DNA of 64,000 bases, from the NCBI GenBank assembly GCA_010909165.1, contig VJWM01000025.1, positions 2,108,001-2,172,000 of the forward strand, given 5' to 3'. The translations under genes and the position numbers were made by a program. The number at the start of each line of letters is the position of its first letter. The stretch's first letter is position 1. The notes below the pieces were generated by a model that was not told where the DNA came from, searched no databases, and saw nothing but the letters and a program-made list of their open reading frames with translations. Positions 12,576 through 23,068 of the stretch are shown piece after piece. This DNA comes from Anthoceros angustus (taxonomy: Eukaryota; Streptophyta; Anthocerotopsida; Anthocerotales; Anthocerotaceae).

Positions 12576-13811
12576 AACAGTGTTTCTCAGCATAGGGGTT
12601 TGTCTCCGAACCCCATTTTGGCCCCAACCATCCAGAAATGCACATGTCTCATTTCACTTTTGATTTAACCCACGCCCCATGCATCCGAGCCCAAGGAAGA
12701 CCTATGTGCCCACCGTCCGCACAAATGACGGACACACCTTTGTACCAAGTGGCCGGATGACTGGCGCACTTATGCTCCAAAGAGCTGGAGTGCACCGAAC
12801 GTCCGCGCACTTATACTCCAAAGAGGTGCAATACACCGGGTTTGGAGAGGGTTGCGTCAATACTTGTGTAGGCAAGCACTTTCGTTCAAGTTGCTTGTGC
12901 ACACTTGCCACCGCACCAACACTCACATCAATTCTCTTTTCAAACCCCGTGATTCAGAGCAATCCTGCACGCATACTGCCCCGACCGCCCCTCCGTGTCG
13001 GAGATAAGCCGCACTTAGATCTGCGGCATTGGGCCCATGAGAATTGGACAAGGTAAAGGATGGTGAGGCCTCCTCAACCGCTCTTGATCAAACTCTTCGT
13101 AGCTTACATTTCTTCTTGTCAAGTCCGCATCGCTTTCAACCTTAATCTATCCATGGGTGGCACATGGAGCAAGTCGATCTTAAATTCAAAATCTCTGGCG
13201 AAGCTTGGCTATAGTTCGTCTCGAACACCTAGTGCGCCACACCGTAGTGGGCGCCACAAAGGTATAGACAGTCCTCCTTCGAGCCTCACCGAAATACTCA
13301 CCATTTGGTCAAAACCCCATTTCGGGCGAGCCCTCTTTCTTCAGATACTCGCTGGCTCTCACTAGGGCTCGCAGTGGCCAGGCAGATGCTCTCTTATGCT
13401 TGTGTTCGACTGCATCCGACAGGCTTTCATTACTCAAGGAAAAATCATCTATTCTATTTATTTTCTTGCTTCTCTGCAAAACATTGTGAAACATTGTCGT
13501 CTTCAAAAGGTTGGCCATTAGAAACCACCATCATACATGTCGAATTTTGGAAAATGTAGCTCATCTAGAAACCAAGGCCTATGCATCTATACGCATCAAA
13601 CTCGAATGAGCGGACATTTGGCGACCAATCAAAGAGATCCAAATGCAAGTCATCGGAAGGGCACATAGAGTAAGGCCAAAAGGTTTTACATGTTGTATAC
13701 AAAGCGAATGTGGAATATAACATCAACCAACAAATGATTTTCAAAAATAATATTCATGACTTTACGCCTAGATACCGGGATGATTTACAAATTTTTCAAA
13801 CCACTAAAAAT

Positions 13812-14018
13812 CAACACTCCATCCTAGTATTGATACGCCTCTAGGTTGCTTAAGAGTGGAGTTGTTACAAAGTTTTCAAAGCGCCAAAAACAAGCAAGCC
13901 ATCCTAGCACTAATCTGACCCAAGAGTGCATAACCGGGAAGTTCTAAAAGCACCAAAGTCAAGCACCCCATCCTAGTACTGATCCGACCCAGGGGTGCTT
14001 AACTTTGGAGTTCTTACG
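13812..14018 (-). repeat. Three 5S rRNA-like fragments in tandem
   Basis: Units at about 13812-13871, 13889-13945 and 13959-14018. On the minus strand the best unit reads AGAACTCC, AGTTAAGC and AGTACTAGGATGGGG in order, matching the internal part of plant 5S rRNA (AGAACTCC.. AGTTAAGCGTGC .. AGTACTAGGATGGGTG). Only about 55-60 of 120 nt are present per unit and each is mutated, so these are derived repeats, not functional 5S genes. Such sequences are known from Cassandra-type elements and SINE3-type repeats. Confidence 0.7.
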
Positions 14019-14083
14019 CCATTGAGTCTATCTGCACCTATCCCGAGCAGATGTTCAAAGAAGACAAACAATAAATATAGATG

Positions 14084-14451
14084 TGCGCCGGACGTCCGGC
14101 GCATCCACTCCACCATTTCCATCTCGCTGGACGCCCACAAGATTGGGGTCTCCAGAAAATGCGCCGGACGTCCGGCGCAGGCTTTAGCAGACTCGCGCCA
14201 ATGTGCCGAACGTCCGGCGCATTGTTCCAATTCCTTCTATGTTTTTCACTCTAACAATGGAGATCCCAGGGTTGTGTACTCACAGTGCACCAGACGTCCA
14301 GCGCTACTTTTTAGAGTCGTAGTTTGGTCCTCTCGAGATGGCCATGATCAGGCTATCGGTTAATGTTCTCTCACAATTGCGCCGGACGTCCGGCAGCTTG
14401 CTTTTTTCGCCATAATTGCTACTTTTGCGTGTTGGTTGCGGACGTCCGCCA
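14084..14451. repeat. Array of ACGT-centred palindromes
   Basis: TGCGCCGGACGTCCGGCGCA, a perfect 20-bp palindrome, occurs at 14084-14103 and 14160-14179. Degenerate forms occur at about 14202, 14286, 14378 and 14436, and one more at about 12791 in the left half of the same insertion. The GGACGTCC core is kept in most. Confidence 0.85.
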
Positions 14452-14785
14452 TTTTGGCTTGCTGGACTAATTTTGTTTGGTTTGCCTACTGCTCACCCCG
14501 CTAGGAAGTACTATCGTCATGAAAGAGGTGTTTAGGATTCCTAGCACCGTTAAAAATCCTTGAAATCCCTTCCTTGTGAAGGTGAAATCCATGAACCTTC
14601 TTCGGCTTCAACCTCATAGCGTAAGTATTCACGAGAAAATAACATGGTCAATGTCTTTCAAGACATGTCTAAAGAGTGGTTTTGCTAAAGATGATGCATT
14701 TTGGCCTGCCGGGTCATTTTTCGTCTTTAGGGACCCAAACCCCTTTAATGGAGAATAACCCCTATGCTGAGAGACGCTGTTTTCA

Positions 14786-15372
14786 CTCAAATGTTCGAAG
14801 CCACCGACGCCCAACACTCCGCCACTGCCGTAAGGAACTTCCACAACCTTAAATATAAGGACGGGGAAAGTATCCAGGCACACCTTAGCACCTTCCGCAC
14901 ATTAAGAGCAAGACTGGCCTCCTGCGGGACTACCTTAACAGAGGATCAGGCGGCCATAGCCCTCCTGATGACCCCCGCGCCGGGCGCACATTTGTGGCAA
15001 CCTGCAGGCGGTGTCATGAAGGCCTCGCACAAGAAGCTTAAGCTAGGAGAACTCATGACCCTCTCGGAGGTCATTGCTGCTATAATTGAGGAGGACGCGG
15101 CTAGGGGTCCCTCTAAGAGTGTAGCCCCTGCACAAGCTCTCTTCACCTCACGTTCTAATGGACAGAGACAGACACGAAACAGGAATTGGCAAAGCAGGAA
15201 GGGAGGGGAAGGTTCTTCCCAATCAAGCCCTGCTAACCCCCGTCGTAAGGGGAACTGTAATTGGTGCAGGAAGCTGGGGCACTATGAGCGAGAGTGCCGC
15301 AGCAAGCAAGCCGGTGAAGGAAACAAGGTTCCCCAAGTGCTCACCTTACACAGAGACCGCCAACAATTCTGA
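14786..15372 (+). pseudogene. copia A gag, 3' part with zinc knuckle
   Basis: Continues the capsid frame after the insertion (FEATDAQHSATAVRNFHNLK, then KDGESIQAHLSTF) and reaches a CX2CX4HX4C zinc knuckle, CNWCRKLGHYERECRSK, near the end. This is the nucleocapsid of a copia element. The frame ends at 15372 just before the protease frame. Confidence 0.8.
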
Positions 15373-15377
15373 TTACC

Positions 15378-15950
15378 ATGCTGACCACCACCACTGGAAG
15401 CTACTCCTCTTGGTACTTGGACAGCGGTGCGTCAGCTCATGTCTGCAAAGACCGTAATTGTTTTAGTACCTATCGAATCCTACATGGAGGAGAATCGATT
15501 TATGTGGCTGACAATAGGTCTGCAGAAGTAATTGGCACTGGCACAGTTACCCTACAGTGCAGAACTGGAGGCACGATATCACTTTCAGATGTGCTCCATA
15601 TGCCGACGGTCAGCAAGAACGGTATCTGTGAGCACTCTAACGGATGACAAGCAATACGAGATTCACTTCAAAGCTCAAAAATGCGAGATTTGTCCCTATG
15701 ATAATCCCGTTGATGTTACCTGCCAGGGATCAAAGGAAGACATGCTCTGTCTCTTGGAAGCCTCCTCTCTTCTAGGAACAGCTCACCTAGCTCGGACTTT
15801 GACAAAGGCAGAGATAACCAAGCTTTGGCACCTACGTCTAGGTCATCCCAGCTTGAGGCACATGAAAGCAATGAAAGCCAACTATATGCTGACCCCCTTC
15901 CGGAATTCAGTGATTCTCTATTCTGTGAAGGCTACCTGCTAGGGAAAAGT
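15378..15950 (+). pseudogene. copia A protease and GAG-pre-integrase region
   Basis: WYLDSGASAHVCKDRNCF carries the aspartic protease DSGA motif, followed by VLHMPTVSKN. A frameshift near 15635 breaks it. In another frame, TKLWHLRLGHPSLRHMKAM is the pre-integrase zinc-binding region. Frameshifts on both sides show decay. Confidence 0.75.
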
Positions 15951-17175
15951 AAGGAAGTGCCATACCCACGTGCTTCCTCTCACCGTGCCACCGAGCTACT
16001 TGAGCTGGTGCATATCGATCTTTGCGGACCCATGTCCACACACTCGTTTGGAGGAGCTTCTTACTTTATGCCTATCATTGACGACAAGTCTCGTATGATT
16101 CACGCTTACTTCCTCCGGCTGAAGAGTGAAGCCTTTACCAAGTTCAAGGAGTTCCACGCAATGGCTGAACTTCAGACCGGCTATAAGCTCAAGTGTGTAC
16201 GCTCGGATGGAGGAGGCGAATTCCTCTCTGGTGAGTTTAACTCCTACCTTACAGAACGAGGCACTTGTTGCCGTCCCCTATGCATCAGTCACCGTCCCCT
16301 ACGCATCACTCGACAAGTCACCGTCCCCTACGCTCACGCACAAAACGGTGTGGCCGAGAACTGCAATCGAAGGCTCCAGGAGATGGCCAGGGCCATGCTC
16401 CCACATGCCACTCTGTCGCGTGGTTACAGGGCTGAGGTTGTCTCTACCGCAACACACTTGCTAAACCGACTGCCTCCCTCTGCTTTTCCGACACAGACCC
16501 CCTTTGAGGCTTGGACTGGACACAGGCCCTCTCTCTCCCATCTTCGGATTTTTGGGGCTGATGCTTATTCATGGATTCCCAAGGAGAAACGCCATCAGCT
16601 CCACGATTCCAAGAGTGGAAAATTTGACACCCGAGCACAGAAGCTGATATTCGTCGGATACATTGATGGCGTGAAAGGATACAAACTTGTCCACCCAACC
16701 TCACATCAAATCACCATTTCTCGGAGCGTCTATGTTCGCAAGCACCTTGATGCTCCAGGAAACAACGGGAGCATTATTGGCTCTTATCCCGACCTCGACG
16801 ACCCCGTTCGCAATGAGGAGGAGAATATGGTTGAAATTGAGCTCTCTGAAATTGAGCCTCCGCCAGTGGACCAAGCTGCCCAAGTTCCCCAGGCTGTGCA
16901 GCCACCAGTGCACCAACCTGCTGCTCAAATTGGTCCATTCCTCCCTCCGGCCGTCGATGCAGGTCAAGCCCCGATTTCCCAAGCTGCTGCTGCACCCGGA
17001 GTAATTAATCCTGCTCCCGCTAGAGTAAATCCACCAGCTGCCATACCCAAGAGGCGCCAATCCGCAAGAGCTCGCCGTCGTCCTGCTTATCTTGACGACT
17101 ACCATGTGCCCGGTCTTGCTCCACAGCAACCTACTCCAGCAGATACGGCTCCCATTGCTCCTGAAATTGAGAATC
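15950..17175 (+). pseudogene. copia A integrase
   Basis: LVHIDLCGPM and the downstream SDGGGEF and NGVAEN give the D, D and E positions of a copia integrase, followed by THLLNRLPPSAFPTQTPFEAW and the chromodomain-like KLIFVGYIDGVKGYKLVHP. An extra 60 or so bases of short direct repeats (CACCGTCCCCTACGCATCA-like, 16264-16335) sit between the second Asp and the Glu. The Pro-rich linker that normally leads to the reverse transcriptase ends at the right LTR-like repeat, so the rest of pol is missing. Confidence 0.8.
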
Positions 17176-17289
17176 CACCTACACATGCTCACAAGACTTA
17201 GCATACATGAGAACAAGAGTAACGATGAGATGAAATCTGACTGATCTGTAACAAAGAAAACAATGTCGTACCTTTGTGCATTTCCTTCA
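17176..17289 (+). repeat. Right LTR-like direct repeat of copia A
   Basis: Matches 11568-11680 and ends TTTCCTTCA, giving the CA dinucleotide expected at an LTR 3' end. It interrupts the pol frame at its left edge and is followed directly by an opposite-strand reverse transcriptase fragment. Confidence 0.7.
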
Positions 17290-17942
17290 CTGCAACCACC
17301 TTCAAAGACGAAGCCACACAATATCCTAATAGATTGCGTCTTTACGACAGGGGAAGAAGTCTCATTAAAATATGCACCTTGCACTTGTGTGAAGCCCCGA
17401 GCCACAAGACGTGACTTGTAGCGTGCTATCTCCCATGCTGCATTTAATTTGTGTTAAATACCCATTTGCAGCGAACCGTTTTCCTACCTGCTGGCAATGG
17501 ACATAATTCCCACCGTGGCTAGAGACGAAAGTTTGGTAGCTGGGAGGAAGGCGCATGAGAAGTGCGCGATGGCATCCAGCTTGCTCATGGTTGAGCCAAG
17601 TGAAGTAAGCAGGTCACAGAGCTGCCTGAATTTGCTTACGAAAACAAGTGCTCTATCTCCCTCCTTCATCCACAAATTGTAGAACTTAGCTTTGGCAGTA
17701 CACAAGGTTAAGATGTTCTTCACTTCATATGTTTCATGGAGTTGATCCCAAATCTCTTTAGCATCAGAGAGGTATTCAAAATTAGGATTGAGAATCTCCT
17801 CAAGGCCGCTGATAAGGAGTGCTCTAGCAACGTTATTGTAGTTGTTCCATTTATCCTTAATTAGCAGGCTTTGTGATGGTGGCAGTGGTTGTGGTAGAAG
17901 TTGTAGCAGGTGCATCAGGGCTGGTGTATGAGTCATCCACAA
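17288..17942 (-). mobile_element. copia remnant B, minus strand (gag plus RT fragment)
   Basis: On the minus strand, 17942-17484 encodes a UBN2-type capsid (ALLISGLEEILNPNFEYLSD, FVSKFRQLCDLLTSLGSTMS) and, after a frameshift, LPPSYQTFVSS. Then 17425-17288 encodes YKSRLVARGFTQVQGAYFNE and SSPVVKTQSIRIL, the start of a copia reverse transcriptase. Protease and integrase are missing between them, so this is an internally deleted remnant. Confidence 0.7.
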
Positions 17943-17982
17943 TGCATCATATGTAGTGGTTTGGGTATGGAGACGAGAGGCA

Positions 17983-18090
17983 GAGGTGGTGGAGGTGGTG
18001 GAGGTGGTGGAGGTGGTGGAGGTGGTGGAGGTGGTGGAGGTGGTGGAGGTGGTGGAGGTGGTGGAGGTGGTGGAGGTGGTGGAGGAGGAG
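17983..18090 (+). repeat. (GGTGGTGGA)n microsatellite
   Basis: About 11-12 copies of a 9-bp unit, nearly perfect, encoding poly-Gly on one strand and poly-Pro on the other. The reading frames over it are not treated as genes. Confidence 0.95.
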
Positions 18091-19080
18091 TCGTCATCCT
18101 AACAGCACGAGAAGGAGGGGGATGGCACAACAAAGGAGAGCCAGGAAATCAAGGGGAAAGTGACACAGTCGAGAAGGGAGAAATGAACAGGTGCAAGGAG
18201 GTAGCCAAATCGAGGACAAAGCCTAGGTATGCACTCCCTCGTTCTGAAATTTGTCGCTTTAAAACTGGTGGCCTTTAATTCTTGTTTTTTCCTTGGTCGC
18301 AGGGGTGCAGTGAGCAAGCACAACACAGAGAGGAGTTACGTGCCACAAGGCGCATCCCTTGAAATCTGCCATGGTTCCGTCAGAACCAGGAGATGCCCAA
18401 AACTTGAAAATGGCAGGTGACGTTCAAAATCTCGAGCAAAAGCTCGAGCATGCTTATGCCGAATCATGGTGTATCACCTCAGGAATGTGAAGAACTTTCT
18501 CCATCAGTAAGACAAGCTTCTTTTGTTGAATCCTTAGGCTGGTGATGATGGCCTCCAAGCTTTGAAGGTCTCGAATTCTCACAAGGGCACTCTAATTGGC
18601 TAAGAATTGAGTGCCTGCAGCGCAATCCTTCGGAGTGACAGGTAGAAAAATTGCCTTCACCTGCTAAGAGGGAAATTGCTAAGTTTGTCGAGTTGCAGGC
18701 TTTGTGCAGGAATAAGGACTCTTGAGGAGTCAAAACGCCTTTTCTCTAGTGGTGATGGATAGTAGAAGTAGGCTTCTAGATATGCCTGTGCCTCGGCATT
18801 TTTAGGTGCAGGCTTTTCAATGAACTGAAATTGATTCATTATCACTTGAGCAGCGGAAGTAAGCCCATCCCGTATGTGCAAAAGGATGTGGAAGCTATCT
18901 AGGCTCTATGCAGGATGGCGTGAAGATGCCTGACATTACTTTGCAGGTAAAAGACTATCCCTATCCCTGGACTTTGTTTGTGGTGGATCAGGAATGATAA
19001 ACTATCCTTCGAGAAGGGACCGAGCATCAGGAAAAGACTGGCCAGCCTAGCGTTCGCAGCAGGAACTCGAAATGCTATCC
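18091..19080. other. Repeat-rich DNA, no gene recognised
   Basis: Short frames on both strands without recognisable domains. Given its neighbours it is probably decayed transposon sequence, including the lost gag part of the copia element that follows. Confidence 0.35.
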
Positions 19081-19099
19081 TGCCTAAGTTATGCTTTTA

Positions 19100-22000
19100 A
19101 TACTAATGCAGCCGCTTCTACTTCTACATCTGCGGTGCCATCTTATCTGTTTGCTGCTCACTCTTCTATGTTGTTACCGGAACCCCTCCTCGATTGGTGG
19201 CTCCTTGATAGTGGCTACACAGAGCATATGACTCTTGGAAGAGACTAGTTTCTCACGTATGATCCTTTATAGGAGAAGGAACCATTTCATTTTGGTGACA
19301 ACTCCACCCTTAAGGGTGTTGCTACAAGCACAGTACAAATCCAGATACAAGGCGTTATTGCCTATGTAAAAGATGTATTACATGTCCCTGGCCTTTCTCA
19401 AAATTTGCTATCTGCACATTAGACCACGTTAAAGGTCGTCAACTCCATTACCTTTCAAGGCGAGGCTGTGAAGTAGAGTTGCGAGCATCTTATGGCCAAA
19501 GCTTGCAATTTGTATGTCCTCTTGTTGGATGCCTTTATCCTATAGCTCGTGGCCTAGCTCCTTCGACTGTTAGTCAATCTAATCCTGTAACTTTGCCCTC
19601 AGGTCCTCCTTCATTCAGCCTAGTCACAGATAACAAGCTAAGTCAATAGACCGCATTGTGGCATTTGAGGTTATCTCATCTCCACATTCAGGGCTTACAT
19701 AAAATGCAGAAGCACCAGATGGTTATAGGTTTACCTCCACTATCTAACTTCTCTTTCTGCCCTAGTTGCCTTGTTGGCAAACAACACAAGCAACCATATC
19801 CAAGGTCAGCTTCTACTACATCTCATCCACTTGAGGTTGTTCATGCTGACTTATGTGGCTCCATGCAGACACCTTCCCTTGCAGGCATATTGTACATGTT
19901 TGTTATTCTAGATGACTTCAGCCACTTTACTACCCTCTACTTTCTCACTCATAAGTCAGAGGCCTTTCCTAGTTTTAAAATATTTCAGGCCTTCGCTGAA
20001 AATCAAACTGGCCAGAAAATTAAAAATTTTCGGTCAGACAATGCTAAGAAACTAACATCTCTAGCTTTTGAAGCCCATTTGATCAACTGTGGCATCCAAC
20101 ATCAGAAGATTGTGCCTTATGCACATCAACAATTGGGCAAGGCAGAGTGTCGCAACAGGTCGCTACTTGATGCTATGTGCAGCTCTTCGGCTACAGCTCA
20201 TCTTCTACATTCTTTATGGGCTGATGTTGCAGCCATATTTTGTTATGTGCAAAACCGCTGCAGCACCTCTATTATTGCTGCTAAGACTCCCTATAAATTG
20301 TGGACAAGATGCAAGCCCAATATTAGCCATCTCCGAGTTTTTGTTTGTGATGCCTATGCCCATGTTCCACCAGAATTGTGGAAGAAATTGGATCCACGAT
20401 CCATCAAATTAACCTTCATTGGCTATGGCGAATCTAATGGGGTTAAAGGCTATCGCTTGCTAGACAGATGTACTCAGTGGATCATTCTTGCCCGGAATGT
20501 CATATTTGATGAGCTGCCCCTCTTGTCCAACCCTCCAACTTCGCCTCTCCAAGATGATATGGGCGGTGCTCACCTTGACTCCACGGTGAAATCTTTTGAT
20601 GATGGTACTCCCTATGTTCCTTTGATACCTACGGCGCCTAATCCAACACCTACTCAACCTTGTGCTCTCACCGCACTTGCTATACCTGTCCGATCTAGTA
20701 CTCCGCACATAGTTGAGGATGATTTTGGCCTTGGCTCCATAGTTGTCCCTGGTAGATCTGTGAAGCTATCGGGGCAAGCAGGAGCAAACACAGCAGCTTT
20801 AGCTGCACAAACTCTTGAGGACTTGACTCTAACACCTCCACCTGCAGCACAAAATGGTCCACGTTTGAGACGATTAACAAGAGCAACTAGAGGAGTACCA
20901 GGTACACGTTTGGATGATCTTGAGTTCTCACACGTGGACTAATAGCCAACTCTATCTCCATGGCCATCATCAATGATCCTCGTGCTGTTCGGGAGGCCCT
21001 TAATGGTGAAGAAGGCACGGAGTGGCGAGCAGCTATGAATTGAGAGTTCAACTCTCTTATTGCTATTGAAACTTGGACTCTCGTAGACCCTCCTCCTGGG
21101 AGAAGTATTGAGACCAACAAATGGGTACTAAAGATTCTTTACTGAAGAAATACAACGCTGATGGTAGCCTTTCCCAGTGTAAAGGCAGACTTGTCGCATG
21201 TAGTTTTACCCAGAAGGATGGCTTAGATTATCAAAACGAAAGCACCTTCAGCCCTGTTGTCAAGCTGACCTCTTTGCGGATCATGCTTTCTATCTCTGCC
21301 ATCCACAACCAGCATGTGCATCAAATGGATGTACAAACTGCAATTCTGAATGGCATTCTTCAAGAAGAAATCTTTCTACAACAACCGGAGGGCTATATCA
21401 AACCTGGTGAAGCCCACAAAGTATGCAAACTCCACAATACCTTATACGAATTAGAACAGTCACCTTGTGGATGGTATGAAAGATTGCAAATCTTTCTCTT
21501 AAGCAAGGGTCTCATCAAGTCTAATGCAAATTCCAGCGTCTTCATAAGAAGATAGGGAAACTCTCATATCATATTAGGAGTTTATGTTGATGACCTTGTT
21601 CTATGTTCCAACAACCTGAGCTTTCTCAATTTGATCGAAAGTGAACTCAGCAAGGAGTTCCTAATGACTGACAATGGCGTTATCAAGTTTCTACTTGGCG
21701 TATAGGTTATTATCAACATAAATAACATTAGTTTTTATCAAGAAAGGTATATTATAAACATGCTAGATAAATATCAGATGCAGAATTGCAAACCTGTCGA
21801 CAACTCCATGCAAACTGGCGAGAGGCTATGTTCCTCTATGTGCCCAAGCACTCCTACAAAAATAGAAGAAATGAAGGATATACCCTATAAAGTCGTTGTG
21901 GGCAGTATACAACACCTAGTTCAAAATACGAGACTTGATGTTGCATGTGCATGCAATCATATTGCTCATTTCAAGCCTCACATAGGAAGCCACATTGGGT

Positions 22001-22330
22001 GCTACAAAGCGCATCCTTCGATATCTTCTAAAGACAAAGACTACAGGAATTATGTACACTGGTGGTGAGGTTGCACAAGACAAGCTCTTAGGATGGACAG
22101 ACTTAGATTGGGCTAGTGATGCGGACTCCAGAAAATCGACATGAGGGTATGTCTTCACTCTTGCTGGCAAAGCTGTCAACTGGAAGAGCAAGAGGCAAGC
22201 TTGTATTGCTTTAAGCTTAGCATAAGCCGAGTATATTGCTGCTATTACTGCCGCCAAAGAAGCCACTCATTCCACTCTACTCTTCTCTGACATCCATCCC
22301 GCCAGAGGCGAGACTATACTTCCTTTGCCT
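19100..22330 (+). mobile_element. Decayed Ty1/copia retrotransposon C (protease, integrase, RT, RNase H)
   Basis: Order: protease remnant WWLLDSGYTEHMTLGRD (19196), pre-integrase and integrase (19656-20500: WHLRLSHLHIQGLHKM, VVHADLCGSM, FRSDNAKK, YAHQQLGKAE), linker, reverse transcriptase (21121-21560: CKGRLVACSFTQKDGLDY, FSPVVKLTSLRIMLS, HQMDVQTAILNG; then VYVDDLVLCSNN at about 21581) and RNase H region (about 21850-22230). The YVDD catalytic motif is readable but stop codons and frameshifts interrupt nearly every domain, and the protease DSGA is changed to DSGY. No LTRs were identified. Long dead. Confidence 0.85.
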
Positions 22331-23068
22331 CTCGGAAGGAAATAACCAAGAAGTTGCGAGGAAACTGTTCGATCCGCACACGAGAACCGGTAGACCACTG
22401 GACCAATCCAATCCTCGCTTCTGAAGTTTAGTCACGATGAGTGCACATATATCATCTCCTGGTTCAATCATCCGTAAAATCTACGATGCCATGTATTTCC
22501 GGTCGTAATACGATGGGACACAAACGTGGAAGCGAACGGAGACGGTTGTTTCATTAATTTAAGGCCGATCACGAACGGGATGAACTGATACTGAGATACT
22601 GCGATCAGCAAGAATCCAGAGGAGGCAATACTGTCGTGCAGGTAAATATTCCATATCAGTCAAATCACGAGGAACGATTACACGTTCACATTGTTTGAAC
22701 ATACTAAAGAAGCTAGACAATGGTGTTAAAAGACCCTACTAGAGCTTCCATAAAAATTAGTCGGAACAACCAATGGGTGACACCGGCTTAGAGCGCCACT
22801 AACAGACATTACTCAGCATAGGGAAAATTTTGGAACACTCCTGCATTCCGCCTCGCCACCAGAAATTCTCCCTCCGCACACTATTCTTACATGACAGGCT
22901 GCGAAGACTAACCTTTCGCCAGGTGGAGATCGCAGTACAACATGAGGCACCTACAGGGTAAGAAACCCCTCTCATCCTCTCTCCACGGAGGACTAAGATC
23001 CATTCGGTTAGTAGGTCACCAGAATAGGCATCCTGCCGTACCAATCCCAGCCAAACACATCCAGCAAC
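22331..23068. other. Intergenic and 3' flank of ABCF1
   Basis: No gene recognised. The part nearest 23068 is probably the 3' UTR of the minus-strand ABCF1 gene. Confidence 0.4.

Larger units (their letters stand above)
12576..14781 (+). mobile_element. 2.2-kb inverted-repeat insertion (non-autonomous DNA transposon candidate) in gag
   Basis: Left end AACAGTGTTTCTCAGCATAG and right end, reverse complemented, AACAGCGTCTCTCAGCATAG match at 18 of 20 positions and the match continues through GGGGTT. The insertion is bracketed by TTCA at 12572-12575 and 14782-14785. Removing it with one TTCA rejoins the gag reading frame without a gap, which fixes the borders well. No transposase is seen inside; the interior has 5S rRNA-like repeats and a set of ACGT-centred palindromes. 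The GGGGTT inner ends resemble PIF/Harbinger-type termini, but a 4-bp duplication does not fit that superfamily, so it is left unassigned. Confidence 0.7.
11568..17289 (+). mobile_element. Ty1/copia-type retrotransposon A, RT/RNase H deleted, with nested insertion
   Basis: Order on the plus strand: LTR-like repeat (11568-11680), primer-binding-like site GGTATCCGAGC (11683-11693, close to the iMet-type TGGTATCAGAGC), gag (12081 to 15372, split by an insertion), aspartic protease, GAG-pre-integrase and integrase (to 17175), then the second LTR-like repeat (17176-17289). Protease before integrase is the copia order. Reverse transcriptase and RNase H are absent: the integrase C-terminal tail runs directly into the right repeat. 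The element has frameshifts and cannot be autonomous. Confidence 0.8.

Noticed and set aside
13812-14018. Functional 5S rRNA genes
   Set aside because: Each unit covers only about half of 5S rRNA and has many changes; units are about 75 bp apart, not a full gene plus spacer.
17933-18278. Poly-Pro and poly-Gly reading frames over the GGTGGTGGA repeat
   Set aside because: Both strands are open only because the microsatellite has no stop codons; there is no conserved sequence outside the repeat.
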